Source: Typha latifolia (taxonomy: Eukaryota > Streptophyta > Magnoliopsida > Poales > Typhaceae). Taken from it: 64,000 nucleotides of DNA. Location of the stretch: positions 248,001-312,000 of the forward strand of contig CM034112.1 of assembly GCA_019914945.1 (NCBI GenBank), read 5' to 3'. The notes beneath the pieces were generated by a model that saw only the letters and a program-made list of their open reading frames with translations, did not search any database and had not been told where the DNA came from. Made by a program: the position numbers and the translations under genes. Shown piece by piece: positions 31,747 through 42,680 of this stretch (the stretch's first letter is position 1; each line of letters starts with the position of its first letter).

Positions 31747-31768
31747 GGCCCAGCCCAATAAGAGCCCA
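31747..31768. promoter_or_regulatory. Three site II (TGGGCY) motifs in the GRIM-19 promoter
   Basis: GGCCCA at 31747-31752, AGCCCA at 31752-31757 and AGCCCA at 31763-31768 lie 131-152 bases upstream of the start codon and, in gene orientation, read TGGGCC or TGGGCT. Site II motifs are bound by TCP factors and are enriched in plant nuclear genes for respiratory-chain proteins. Confidence 0.65.
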
Positions 31769-32412
31769 CGGGAGAAGGGTTATCATCTTTAATTAAGCTA
31801 TTCTCACTGTTATTTTATGATACTTTATTAAGGAAAACTCAATTAAGCAACAATTTTTTTTTAATCCTTTTGAATATGATCACCACTGTTTTGATTGAAA
31901 AATGAAAGTATCACCCTTCTTTCACAATTAGTTTGGAGAGGGGCTAAATAACAACTAATTACCTTAGATTAGCTACCTCTAATTGCATAAACATATAGAG
32001 ATGAACCCCTCTTCTTGTTGTCCTTCAGAAATAAATTAAGAGGCAAAGTCTAATAAAAGATATAAAAAATAATACAATGCCTAGATATCTGATCAGAAGT
32101 TTATCTTTGATAGCATGAACTGTAAGATATTAACCTGAACGAGAGGAAGAAAAGAAAAGGAAGAAACAGCAAGCTTGCAACCACACTTTCCTGATGTGTA
32201 CTGACTTCAACTTACAAGAGTCAAAACTCATTTTACAGTTTCATGCTTCCAGGAAAATTCATTGAAAGTTCTCGGTAGGATAAGCAAAAGCACTAAATAA
32301 ACTGGATTTGACTAAATGATATAACATATTACATGATTAAAATTCTATCAAGCACTGGTCTTCTTCTCGAAAGCATAGTAGAAGCTATCAAGCACAGCTC
32401 CACAAAAAATTC
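31769..32412. other. Intergenic region and NOP10 3' flank
   Basis: AT-rich, without a coding region. The right-hand part probably includes NOP10 3' UTR. Confidence 0.6.
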
Positions 32413-33412
32413 TCAGTACTTGGGAGGAGGCTTCTGGGTCGGAAGCAGGCCAAATCGTTTCTTCAAGAAAACCCGCTGTCTAGCATACTTGTCATCGGGA
32501 GAAAAGCGAGCTGCATGACATTAAATTAAGTTTAAGCACATTGTACATAACATAGGAAATAAATGAGATTCTTGTGGGTTGTGCTGGGCATCAAGAAATG
32601 AAAACAAAGAAATCAATGTAACCCAACTGTTGCAAAAATATTGAGCACTTTCCGATTAGCTCAACAAAGTTACCTGATTTGCTTGTTCAAAGTAAAGCAA
32701 AGGTACCATTACACAAGACTATACTTCCTATAGTAGTTCATGGAGACACCAGTAACAAAGTTAGCAAATGACAGCAATTTTTTTCCCCTCCAAACTTCAT
32801 TAGTGTGATCAAACTAAATCACTTCAGGAGTTGAAGAAAATTTTGTATAAAATGTTGAGTCAAGATTACTCTCAATTTTGTATTCAATGAGTAGTATGTT
32901 TTCTTGAATTTAGTCTACTGACTAAACCCTATAAGAATGAGAACTTTGTATCCAGGCACTTGAAAATACAAAAAGGAAAGAGCTGGTATAGCATAAGAAG
33001 CAAAAACTCGAGTACTTTTACTTCTGCAAATGTCTACTGATAGTAGCACTCACGTGCAAAAAGGGAAATAGGATGAACGAATTGATCTACCTGGGTGAGC
33101 AGATTCTGTTGCCAGTCCAAGAGGCGATTCTTTCTGTAGATCAAACAACACCAGTGTCAATGAAATAGTTCGGATACAAACATAAATCACTTGAACAGAA
33201 ATCTGAACTAATCTAAGCCTCAAAATCATAATAAATTTGAGGACCCAGAAACGAATCAATGATAAATATAAATTCATGCAAAAGACCCATAAACTTTATC
33301 CATTATACCCAGAAAAAAGAAAGAGATTCCAAAAGTAAGTGAAAGAAAGAGGAGTTACCTTGGTGGTGTAGACCTTGTCCCCGTTTTCATTGATGTAGAA
33401 CTGGAGATACAT
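32413..33412 (-). CDS. NOP10: H/ACA ribonucleoprotein subunit 3 (NOP10)
   Basis: Three small exons, 33412-33359, 33133-33091 and 32510-32413, join in frame to 64 residues, the normal NOP10 size. The start [16 protein letters not shown], the middle [18 protein letters not shown] and the end [17 protein letters not shown] match the conserved family segments. NOP10 is a core subunit of box H/ACA RNPs, which guide pseudouridylation of rRNA and are part of telomerase in animals. It acts in the nucleolus and Cajal bodies. The gene is too fragmented to show as one reading frame and is easily missed. Confidence 0.95.
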
Positions 33413-33861
33413 CTTAGTGGATAGAAATTCCTACTCACCCAAAGAGATTTACACAGTAAGAATAAAATATAAATCACCCAAATCACTGATCCAGAAACTC
33501 AAGGTAGTAACATGAACAAAGAAACAAATAAAAAATAGTATAGAAAACCTGGCCTTCAAACAGTAGATATAATCAGTTATTATTCCAACTTTACAGTATA
33601 AATCTTGACTATAGGAAAACCAAAGTCTAAACATGGCGAGAGAGAGGAAGTAGATAAAAAGCCCTAGGATGAGTTACAAGTTACAATGCCTATTAAGATG
33701 CTTCCAAAATAAATAAATAAATAATTTACAAAGAGTCAATCCAATTCAAAGCAAGCAGCTGTTTAATCTCATGTCTGCTTGGAAGAATGAAAGATGTCTC
33801 CTTTATTCCGAGGAAAGCGTAGAAGTCCAGAGGAGGTGTTCTCACCTGATTGACCCGGAGA

Positions 33862-33959
33862 AGACGGCTGAGGGTAGAGAAGTGGGCGACCGGCGACGAG
33901 GCAGGAGAAAAGACGGCTGAGGGTAGAGAAGTGGGCGACCGGCGACGAGGCAGGAGAAA
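33862..33959. repeat. 49-bp tandem duplication
   Basis: Two apparently identical 49-base copies, 33862-33910 and 33911-33959, begin with AGACGGCTGAGGGTAGAGAA. A few bases of a third copy follow. They lie about 450 bases upstream of the NOP10 start codon in a GC-rich patch. The high identity points to a recent duplication. Plus- and minus-strand reading frames across it are artefacts of the repeat. Confidence 0.9.
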
Positions 33960-34029
33960 AGACGGCGCAATGGGCGATGGCAGAGAGGGAGAGGGTTTTG
34001 GTAAAAATATAGGAGAGGTAACTGGCGAG

Positions 34030-34155
34030 ATGATGAGGACGGGTCGGGTAGAAAAGGCGATCCGAATCCGAGTCGGATAGAAAAAGGCGACCCGTACCCG
34101 GATCATTCCGATAAGAAATCGGGTCGGGTCGAATACAATCCGACCCGCCCTTTAA
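34030..34155. repeat. CGGGTCGGGT-rich dispersed repeat-like segment
   Basis: Alternating CGGGTCGGGT, CCCGTACCCG and ATCCGAATCCG words form a GC-rich patch resembling the segment at about 20.57-20.65 kb. Such words are frequent in plant transposon ends. I could not define termini. Confidence 0.4.
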
Positions 34156-34970
34156 TATGCTTTTTTTTCTTGAGAAATAATAGGTTGAACTAAGTCTAAG
34201 ATTGTGAAAATTCACGGGAGAGAGATCGGTGAGGAGTTGTTTGGTTTGAGACTAAGTTTTGAACTCGATTAGTTAGTATTATTTTTTAGTCTTAATTTTT
34301 TTAAAAGTAAATTTAATTATATATAAAAAAAATAAAAAAAATATATTTAATTACTGAATTAGTTTAGAAATCCCTAAATGAGTTCAGAAGATGTCTCTAA
34401 ACTCAAAGCAAACCTGACCTAAGCTAAACTTAGAATTGACAGATAGCCGAGAAAATTACTCAGATGATAAGGTTTATTGTGGACATAGCTTGTTGCATTT
34501 TTAGTCAAAGATTGTGATAATTGAGATAGTAGATCCTGTTAGTTTAAACCTATGCAAACAGACTTCAATAACCATTAGTGGCTTTGGAAAATTGAAACAA
34601 AATCTTTGTTTTAGAAAACAGATAGACGATAAATATAAAGTTCAATGCAGTTCAACAACAAACTTGTATAATCTCAAAACTGGAAAATAAAATTGCAAAT
34701 ATAATGTCAACATGAATTGAGATTATCATATTTTCATAGTCTTTCACTGACCACCAAGCTGGCATTTCAATTATTACAACTTCGTGTTTTATTTGCAAGT
34801 AGGAAAAAGAAAAAAAAAATTCTTCTCAACGTTTCACGCTTAGCTGCAGGAACCCATCTTGACAGGCAAGATGAAACTTTACACCTTATCACAAGTAAAA
34901 TTGCGCCATGAAGTGCTTCATGCAAAGATTGATACATCTAAAACATATATTCCCACTGAACATAAGATAA
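34156..34970. other. Intergenic region
   Basis: AT-rich spacer, with probable phytochelatin synthase 3' UTR at the right end. No gene seen. Confidence 0.6.
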
Positions 34971-37900
34971 TCAAAATAGCTGAGAATGTGGAGGCAATAT
35001 CGGATCATCATCTACTTCATTGTTTTTACACCTCTTCAAGAAATCAAATTGCCGCCTCAAATGCAAAACCTGCCATGGCCATAGAACTAGAATTATTTCA
35101 GGTGTTAGTACATTCCAATTCTCAAAATAGGGAACTTGGTCAATCACGAAGATCAAAATGTAACAGTGTATAATGTTTTGACCCATTTAATAATCTTGTG
35201 TGTCATATTACCAATCCAATCCGAAAAGTGAACTTTCTTCTATCACTGAAAGATATATCTAAATATAGCGAAGAAGCATAATAATTGACCAAATAATATG
35301 AAAACATTGCTGAAAGATACTGCACAACTATCTACCAAGTACCTTGGGTGTACCTTAAAGTAAAAGATAACTATATGTCATACATAACCAAATGGATCAT
35401 AGGAAAAATGCAAAGCAATTAACCTACTATAGAAAGTATCGAACTTGGGAGACTCAGGTGCATTATATATTCATTTTACTTAAACTCAAAAAATCAAAAC
35501 ACAAACAAAAATAGTAATTGAAACACCTAGAAACTATCAAAAACAGGTAAGAGGTAGCAAAAGCTGGAAACAGTTTATCAACTAGATTTGGGCCGAAATC
35601 ATCAAATAATGAATTAATGACTAATGTCATCTTGTCCTAGTTATAAGGGAGAGAAGATCATACACTGATGCTGACCAATCAGGTCTAGCTAGGTGCTACA
35701 ACTAATTTTGAAAAGCCTATAATTATATACAGCCTCATGGAGAATAAGGAGTTCAAAACTCATTTCCTCATCAGTGCTCCAATCTGGGGCATAGTTACAC
35801 ACAAAAGCAAGAAAAGGCATCGGTAACTCAAGCCAACTAGATCCTTCAGAATAGCTTACCTCATGTTTATAATGCAATCTAAAATGTTCTAGATGAAAAA
35901 AATAATATGCAACTGCCATCAGCAGATCTACCTCATGTTGAAGAACATCTGGAAGATTCTCAGTCGAAACAAGACCTTGTATTTCAGCTAATAAACTCTT
36001 GTCCTCAATGTCCAACCATGTACGAGGAGGTAGAGCTAATAAGAGAACAGTTAATACATTATCACTTGCTGGGTGTATTGCAACACCATTACTCAGACCT
36101 GAACGGCAGCAACTCGATTTTGTTGGTGATACTGGTACCAGCATATCTACACCTTGTTCCTTGCCATCTGAAACCACTGTACCAGAGATGATAGTTGTAG
36201 GCCCATTCCCATTGGTCGTAAAGCATTTAACAGATGTTGATTTGCAGCAAAAGTCTTCCTTCCCTCCAACCTTCCCTGTTAAAAGTGCAGCCCCTTGGCA
36301 GCAGACAGTAGCTGCAATCTCTGGTAAGAAATCTTTATCATTTGGAAAGGAGAAATTTGTGCAACAAGAATTTGCAGAAGATAGCACATTTTTTACAAAT
36401 TTATATAGCTCAGTCTCATAAACTTGCTGCAGTACCTCTTCCTGAAATTCAGTATGACATATGAAGATTTAGAGACAGCAATAGAAAAGGAGATATAGAG
36501 AGGGCAACAGAAAAGGGAAAAACGAAGAAAGAAAGAACCTTCAGAGCAAGCCTCTCTTTCTCCTCCTTGCTTATTCTTGACTGACCTTCTTCTTGTCTCC
36601 TAACTTCTGCAAACCACTTGATGAAATCTCCAGCATTGGCAGGCAAAGATTTGATTAAAAGGAATAGTACTGAAGGAGCATCTCCAAGGCTCCCAGACTT
36701 TAAGATAATAGGTACATCATCAATCAAATACTTCACCATGCTGAGCCAGCTCTCATGTCTGCAGCTCTGAGTGTTCAATAATAAAATGCACGCCTCAATA
36801 TGAGCAAGAAAATTCAAATAAAAGCTGCATTTATATAGAAAGGAATACAAAATGGAAGAATAAGATAACAAATGGCAAAACAAAAGGAAGAGAATAACAT
36901 AGTACCAGGGTATAAAGTGATGAAGAAGCTTTCTGAAACCTCGAAATAAGCATGAACCTGAACAGATCAATGAAATAAAATCCTCTTCTTAAAGTAATAT
37001 TGAAGTAGTATCATATAGCCCAAGAACAAAGAGCAAGTCAAATCTAGAATGACCGACTAGATTGGATACTTTGTGTAGCTTTATTGACAAATGCAATTCT
37101 CTTGTTGTTAAATTTGTCATTACTATAAAGAAGTTCAAGCCAAGTTTATAAGATTGTGTTTCATATAGTTTGTTTGTTATGTATGCATTAAATTGTGAAT
37201 ATCTAAAGCATCATTCCCCCATTTAGATCAGCCCTTTCTAACAGAACTTGAGAGAGACAGAGTTCCCCTTAGTTGCACACATATATTAATCAATAGGAAA
37301 TTAAACCCCAAAAATATGTCATCTATCCTCAATCTGAAGCCATGTCCTGTTCTCTAGATGCATGAAGATCAATTTACATTCTAATTTGGAAGGCATGTAT
37401 GGATTACATAATATACTAGGTAATCATACCCCCTCAGGCATCCAGTTGCTTTATCAATTGTATTCATGGCTTCCCAAAGAAGTTCCAGTGGAACCCAATG
37501 TGGTGGGTACTTAAAACGGGCAACATCCAAAATGAGCACCATGTCTTTTCCAGAATGATAACCACCAATAGGTGAAAAATGTCCAGATCCTGTCTGCAAG
37601 TATGTGATAAATTTTATCATCAGACTGCCCGTACCGCTACTAGAATGATGAAAAGTGTGTAGCAAAAGTAAAAGTAACTGGTAGTGTCCATAAGTGAATT
37701 AATAAGCTACATAAGTATATGGGCCTCCCTTTTAACAGATTAATGATTTCAAAAGGCATTGTACACATTATACTCTTCTAAACAAAGTCAACAGCAAAAA
37801 GGCAACGTATGCTAAAAATAGTAGACCTCTGAAAGAGTCTATTAATAGTTTTATATCAAAATTAAAAATATTTTAAATTATTAGTAAGCACAGAAAGTAT

Positions 37901-39056
37901 GTTTAATGTATAAGACATAAGTAACTCAACTATTTCATATTATGAAAAGGGATAGTATGATGGTTGTGGAGGCATCCATTGTCCAAGCAACCAGAGGGTA
38001 CTTAAATTCCAAGCTCAGAAAAGTCAGAGCTGAGCTTGTGAATTCAATAACTGAAACCTAGGCAAGATCCTAAACATATGGTCCAACACGACAAAGAAAT
38101 AATATTCCTGGGCATCTCTGACTAGTTCTGCTGGAAACAAGCCACAGTAATTAAGCACGAGAAGAAGAATTGATGCTGCAACCTGTTTGAAAAGTTTTCT
38201 GCTGTAAGACACAACCAAATGACAATCTTCAGAGGAAGTACACTGTATGACATGTTTACGGAAGTCATCTATGGTGCTTTGATTTGCACGAAAAGCTTCA
38301 ACTTTAGCTCCAGCACAATGAGCCAAACATGCAACTTTTCCAAATGTGATGCCTTCAGCTTTGATTTTCTCCAAAGGTTCACAACAATCCAACATGGACT
38401 CATCAAACCATCTCCAGGGGCCTGAATATTAAATCCAGAAAAGATGATCACAGTAACACAAAAATATCAAGATAAATAACAAGATCCGCACAATAAAATA
38501 GGCTCCAATGACATCGCCAATGGAGGCTACATTAGTTTAAACTGAGAAGATTCGTGCATAATAAATTAACAAGAAATCACCTTTCCATTTTCTACCAGGA
38601 TCTATCGCAAGAGCATTCAGGACGACAGACAAAGTGGCCAGTCCACAGTAAGCAGGCTCCGACTGTGTCTGGAAGTACGAAATCAATTTGAAAAACCCTT
38701 CCATCGTTCCATTGTGGAGGGCGTCAGAGAAGAGGCACTGCAATAATTTCACAAAATTAAAGTGCAGAGCAAGGGAATTCCACAAGTGCAGGTTCATAAT
38801 CTAGGGTTTAAGAAGCAACAACTAGTTTGAGGATTCGCGCCCTTCTCTTAATCCGACACAGCCAAGAGCGATCCCCAAGGCAATAAATTAAGACCCGAAG
38901 CAAGAATAGATCGAGAAACACAACGGCGAAATTGAATGGGGGCTAAAAGAGCAATTAGATTGATTCCGACGGAGCATTTACCTTTCCCTCGGGAGAAGCG
39001 AACTCGATCGCGGGTGGAGAGGGGAGGATTCGCCGGAAGAGACCTGCCTCCGCCAT
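34971..39056 (-). CDS. PCS: Phytochelatin synthase (glutathione gamma-glutamylcysteinyltransferase)
   Basis: Eight exons, 39056-38982, 38737-38581, 38421-38183, 37593-37430, 36957-36906, 36766-36539, 36441-35932 and 35069-34971, join in frame to 507 residues, close to the usual 485-510. It makes phytochelatins from glutathione to bind cadmium, arsenic and other metals, in the cytosol. The papain-like triad falls exactly at the Arabidopsis PCS1 numbers: Cys56 in [18 protein letters not shown], His162 in [13 protein letters not shown] and Asp180 in [12 protein letters not shown]. The C-terminal half has the scattered Cys pairs that sense metals (for example [28 protein letters not shown]). The last exon ([19 protein letters not shown]) is separated by an 862-base intron. 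If that intron were retained, the frame would run on for about 80 unrelated residues to a stop at 35689. Confidence 0.96.
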
Positions 39057-39540
39057 TACTTTCTTCTTCGCCTCGTACAACCTCTAATATTTTTTAACCC
39101 TCTTTCTCGAGATCGAGTGGGGTTCTTTTCGAGTGGTTGCTGCAAAGGGGATTTAGGTGCTTTGTTTTTTTTTTATTTTTTATTTATTATTTTTATAGAC
39201 AACCCCGCCAACATTCAAACCGCAGTGGGGAAGTCAAAAGGAAAGGTAGCGGCCCAGTGGACTTTTGTTTTAGACAAAACATCTTCTTCTTTTCTTTTCT
39301 TTTTAATTTCTAAAGTAGAAAAAAGAAAGTAAACAAAGAGTCTCCGGCGAGGGAGACCTGAATACTTAATGTGGAAGAAATTAGTCCACCTCGATTCTCG
39401 AAGCATCACCGGAAACCGAAAAAAGAATAAGAGGCAAAGACAAAGCGAAGAAATTAATGATAGCAATTCGAGATTCTAGACTACTCTTGACAAAGACCAC
39501 GACGTGTAGGTAAGGATTAGAGCTCGGTTTCAAACATTTT

Positions 39541-39691
39541 CTAAGTCTTCATTGACATCATTATAGACCGCGTTATTATGATATTTCCACAATTGCCAAA
39601 AGAAGGACAACGACTAAAGCCATAAATCGAACCTTAGACTTTTCCATCACCTTGAAGGAGCCAAGTACCTCAGTCTCAGCTATCCCTAAAA

Positions 39692-39726
<35 letters not shown>

Positions 39727-39833
39727 AATAGACGTGCCTTAACAAAATCCTATTAGATACTTACGACTCTACAGTGAAAGAAGTGGTGAATAATACTCTC
39801 GTTAGAAAGCAAACAAGTCAGACACAAGTTATC
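39541..39833 (-). mobile_element. Decayed LINE reverse-transcriptase tail (zf-RVT)
   Basis: On the minus strand, 39833-39756 translates to a C-x2-C-x4-ES-x2-H-x-FF-x-C pattern (LCLTCLLSNESIIHHFFHC), the zinc-finger region at the end of plant LINE reverse transcriptases. Then 39600-39541 gives FWQLWKYHNNAVYND, matching the W-x-LW-x3-N-x3-F/Y segment that follows in those proteins. Stops and frame changes separate the two, so it is a relic. A plus-strand run of 31 A at 39694-39724 lies between them. The true ends are not defined; decayed sequence may extend to about 39480-39960. Confidence 0.5.
39694..39724 (+). repeat. Poly(A) run of 31
   Basis: An uninterrupted A tract in the spacer between phytochelatin synthase and eL14, inside the decayed LINE. 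Confidence 0.9.
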
Positions 39834-40063
39834 TAAATAAAAGCCAATGCAATGGAAATTCTTTTTGGTTTGCAGCTTCCCCCTGGTTATTTGAGGTACT
39901 CTTTACAAAAACAAATCTTACTAGAAACTTATGTAAATATAAAATCACCTTTATATAATATATGGCGACGACCTTCTCAGTCCGAGAGGTCAGCCATCGG
40001 ATCTGTTTTAGCCCGTTAGCGGAGTTATCAAGCCCGGCCCGATGAGGTTAGCGGATCCGTATA

Positions 40064-40212
40064 TGGGCCTAATCCATAATCCAGCCCAATGAGCTGGCCC
40101 GCCCTAAACGTCGTGCTCGAAGATCCGACGGTCGTGATAGCGAAATAAAAGCCCTCCTTTCTCTCTCTCTCTCAAACGAAACCTCTCAGTGCGATAGAGA
40201 AAACCCTAGCCC
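40064..40212 (+). promoter_or_regulatory. eL14 promoter: site II motifs and telo-box
   Basis: TGGGCC at 40064-40069, AGCCCA at 40083-40088 and a further GGCCCG-rich stretch precede a telo-box AAACCCTAGCCC at 40201-40212. A CT-rich tract lies at 40158-40174. The site II plus telo-box pair is the known signature of plant ribosomal-protein and other growth-linked genes. The start codon follows 42 bases after the telo-box. Confidence 0.75.
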
Positions 40213-40253
40213 TTCTCTCGTCTGCTCTCTTTTGCTCGCCGCGGATCTCGACA

Positions 40254-41901
40254 ATGGTGGGAGAAGTCTTTCGGTTTACCTCTTCGATTTATTTATTTGT
40301 TGTTCATCTGGTCTCCTTAACCTTTGCGTTGCTTGCGTTTACTTTCTTTTGTTTGGGGGGTTTTGGTAGCCGTTCAAGCGTTACGTGGAGATCGGGAGGG
40401 TCGCCCTCGTGAACTATGGGAAGGATTACGGCAGGCTCGTCGTCATCGTCGACGTTATCGACCAGAACAGGGTGCGTATTCGAGTTAGAAGTGCTTCTGA
40501 TAAGATCATGACACTAAGTTTGTTCTTCCACTGCCAAGTTTAAATCTTTATATATCTTTGGGAAGCTGAGGGATGATTTACGTTGACATGCGCAAATATA
40601 AACTTGATTTCAGTAAGCTCAGTAGGATGGTGACAAAGTTACTTTGGTGAAATCACGTTATATTTTAGTCATGAGTTTTGTTTTTTTGTCAAGTTTTCAT
40701 CTCGAAGTTATAGGTCCTGATTCTGCAATCATTAAACTCAATAAGTGGTAATGTTTTCAATATTTAGGCAGCATGGTGGATCATTGTAAGGTAAATTATG
40801 CTTAAGATTTTTTTGTTTACTGAACTATATGTACAATCGGATTTAGTGGGCTGTTTAGGTTGTTGATCATCAAAATACCCTCTCTTACTAGGTATTTGCT
40901 AATCAAGCTCTCAAATTTTGCAGCATTGTGTTTGCCCCTTGTTTGTTTTTGTTCCCGTCTGTCCATCACTTATATTTGAAAGTATATTGAAGTTACCAAG
41001 GTTGATAATAACTTTTTGTAATACCTAGCTGCATTGAGAGTTACATCTCGAGGAGACCATCTTGTTTTGAGTTTTGGCATCTTTGTGAAGAATTCTACTG
41101 AAAGTTGATAGAGTACCTTCCTCATCCTCTGAGGGCTAGATGATCTCTCCACATGATTTTTACTTAAATAATTAAATTTCCATTGTCAATAGTATATTCG
41201 GTGCAGAGGACTAGAGAGCACTTCTTTTCGTTCATCTTTTGTTGGATCCTATAGTTTTTTTTTCCCTTTTCTCTTTGTACTTATTAGTAGATGCTTTTCT
41301 ATTGATGCTATGTCATTGAATCTTTGCATCTGATGAGCCCAATCCCTACAATCTGGATGATTGGAAGCATTGCTGTGTCGATTAATGATCTTTGGACTTT
41401 CTTTAATTCTATCAGGCCCTTGTCGATGCCCCTGACATGGTGCGTGGTCAAATGAACTTCAAGAGACTTTCATTGACTGATATCAAGATTGACATTCCTA
41501 GAGTCCCCAAAAAGAAGTCATTAGTTGCTGCTATGGAAGCTGCTGGTACAAAATATGTTATGCTCTTCAGAAGTTGAAATGATAAATACACATATTTAAT
41601 ATGATGTGTAATGTAGCATATCTGATGAACTTTTGATGGCAGATGTGAAGAACAAGTGGGATAACAGTTCATGGGGGAGAAAATTGATCGTTCAGAAGAA
41701 GAGAGCTTCCTTGAATGATTTTGATAGGTTTAAGGTCATGCTAGCCAAGATCAAGGTGGGGTTTCATTTGCATTCTAAGTTTTCAGATTTTTACATTTAC
41801 CATATGGCTCTTGAATCTAATGATGTGACTCTATAATTGTTCAGAGAGGTGGTGCTATCAGGCAGGAGCTTGCAAAGCTGAAGAAGGAAAATTCATCTTG
41901 A
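40254..41901 (+). CDS. RPL14: 60S ribosomal protein eL14
   Basis: Five exons, 40254-40256, 40370-40471, 41416-41545, 41643-41755 and 41845-41901, join in frame to 134 residues, the usual plant eL14 length. The first coding exon contains only the ATG, with the donor GTGGGA directly after it. The second opens [17 protein letters not shown], the conserved start, and the frame proceeds through [18 protein letters not shown] and [17 protein letters not shown]. It is a structural protein of the large cytosolic ribosomal subunit. The 5' UTR is pyrimidine-rich, as usual for translation-apparatus genes. Confidence 0.96.
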
Positions 41902-42680
41902 GAGCTGATGAATTATTTCTCTGATCTGCTTATCAGTCACATTGCATCAAAATTTCCTCTTGTTTTACTTATTGTTCGGACCCCAAACCTGTCCACTATT
42001 TTATTGTCTTTGTTGAGACATTTAGTCAGTCTGAGATTTTGCTACTTTCCTCTTAACATAAGTTTGATAATTGAACCTACCTGAGATATGGGCATATTGT
42101 CATTGTGAATCCTTATCGTTGGTTTTATTGGATTCAATCTACAAAGTCGCAAAATTGGCTCCGTTGTGTATTGATGTCCCATTTTTCCAGCTATTTGATA
42201 ATTTTGGGTACTAAATTTATCAGGCTTTTAATGTTAGCAATATTTAATCAGTCACTACACGAACATGATTTATTTATTAAATAAGTTTAAATAATTGAGT
42301 TTGGATTAAACAGATTGATCCATTTTAACTGGATAATTTTAAGCAGTCTTTATGTGAGTTTCAATATAGATACTATTTATTAAACAGTTTCGATATAATT
42401 AGGTTTAGGTCATAAATAAAATAACTTATTTATGACTTATATAACCTGTTTAATAATTTCAAATTGAAAAATTGTTAAAAGATATTTTACGAACCCCAAT
42501 AAACCTCTAGTACAGGGTGTAAAATGAAAATAAAAATCTCAATTTTTTTTATCCATTCTGATTTTTCGTAACGGCCTCCCTCGATTCCGCTCCTGCGCTC
42601 GCGTAGATACTCCACCTCCGGTAAGCAAGCGATAAACTTCTCAACCTTTTGCTCCTCTCTTCACTTTTGGAGATTCTACA
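41902..42680. other. Intergenic region with AT-rich repeat-like DNA
   Basis: The eL14 3' UTR occupies the first part. At about 42220-42480, phrases such as TTTATTTATTAAATAAG and TTATTAAACAG recur on a short scale and look transposon-derived. No gene is visible. Confidence 0.5.

Noticed and set aside
33726..34215. Overlapping minus-strand frames of 126 and 148 residues
   Set aside because: Both run through the 49-bp tandem repeat and the CGGGTC-rich patch, repeat the same peptide, and show no domain or splice structure.
35689..35931. Continuation of phytochelatin synthase exon 7 as the normal C-terminus
   Set aside because: The donor GAG/GTAGAT at 35932 joined to the exon at 35069 restores the conserved family tail and the expected length of 507; the read-through is kept only as a possible isoform.
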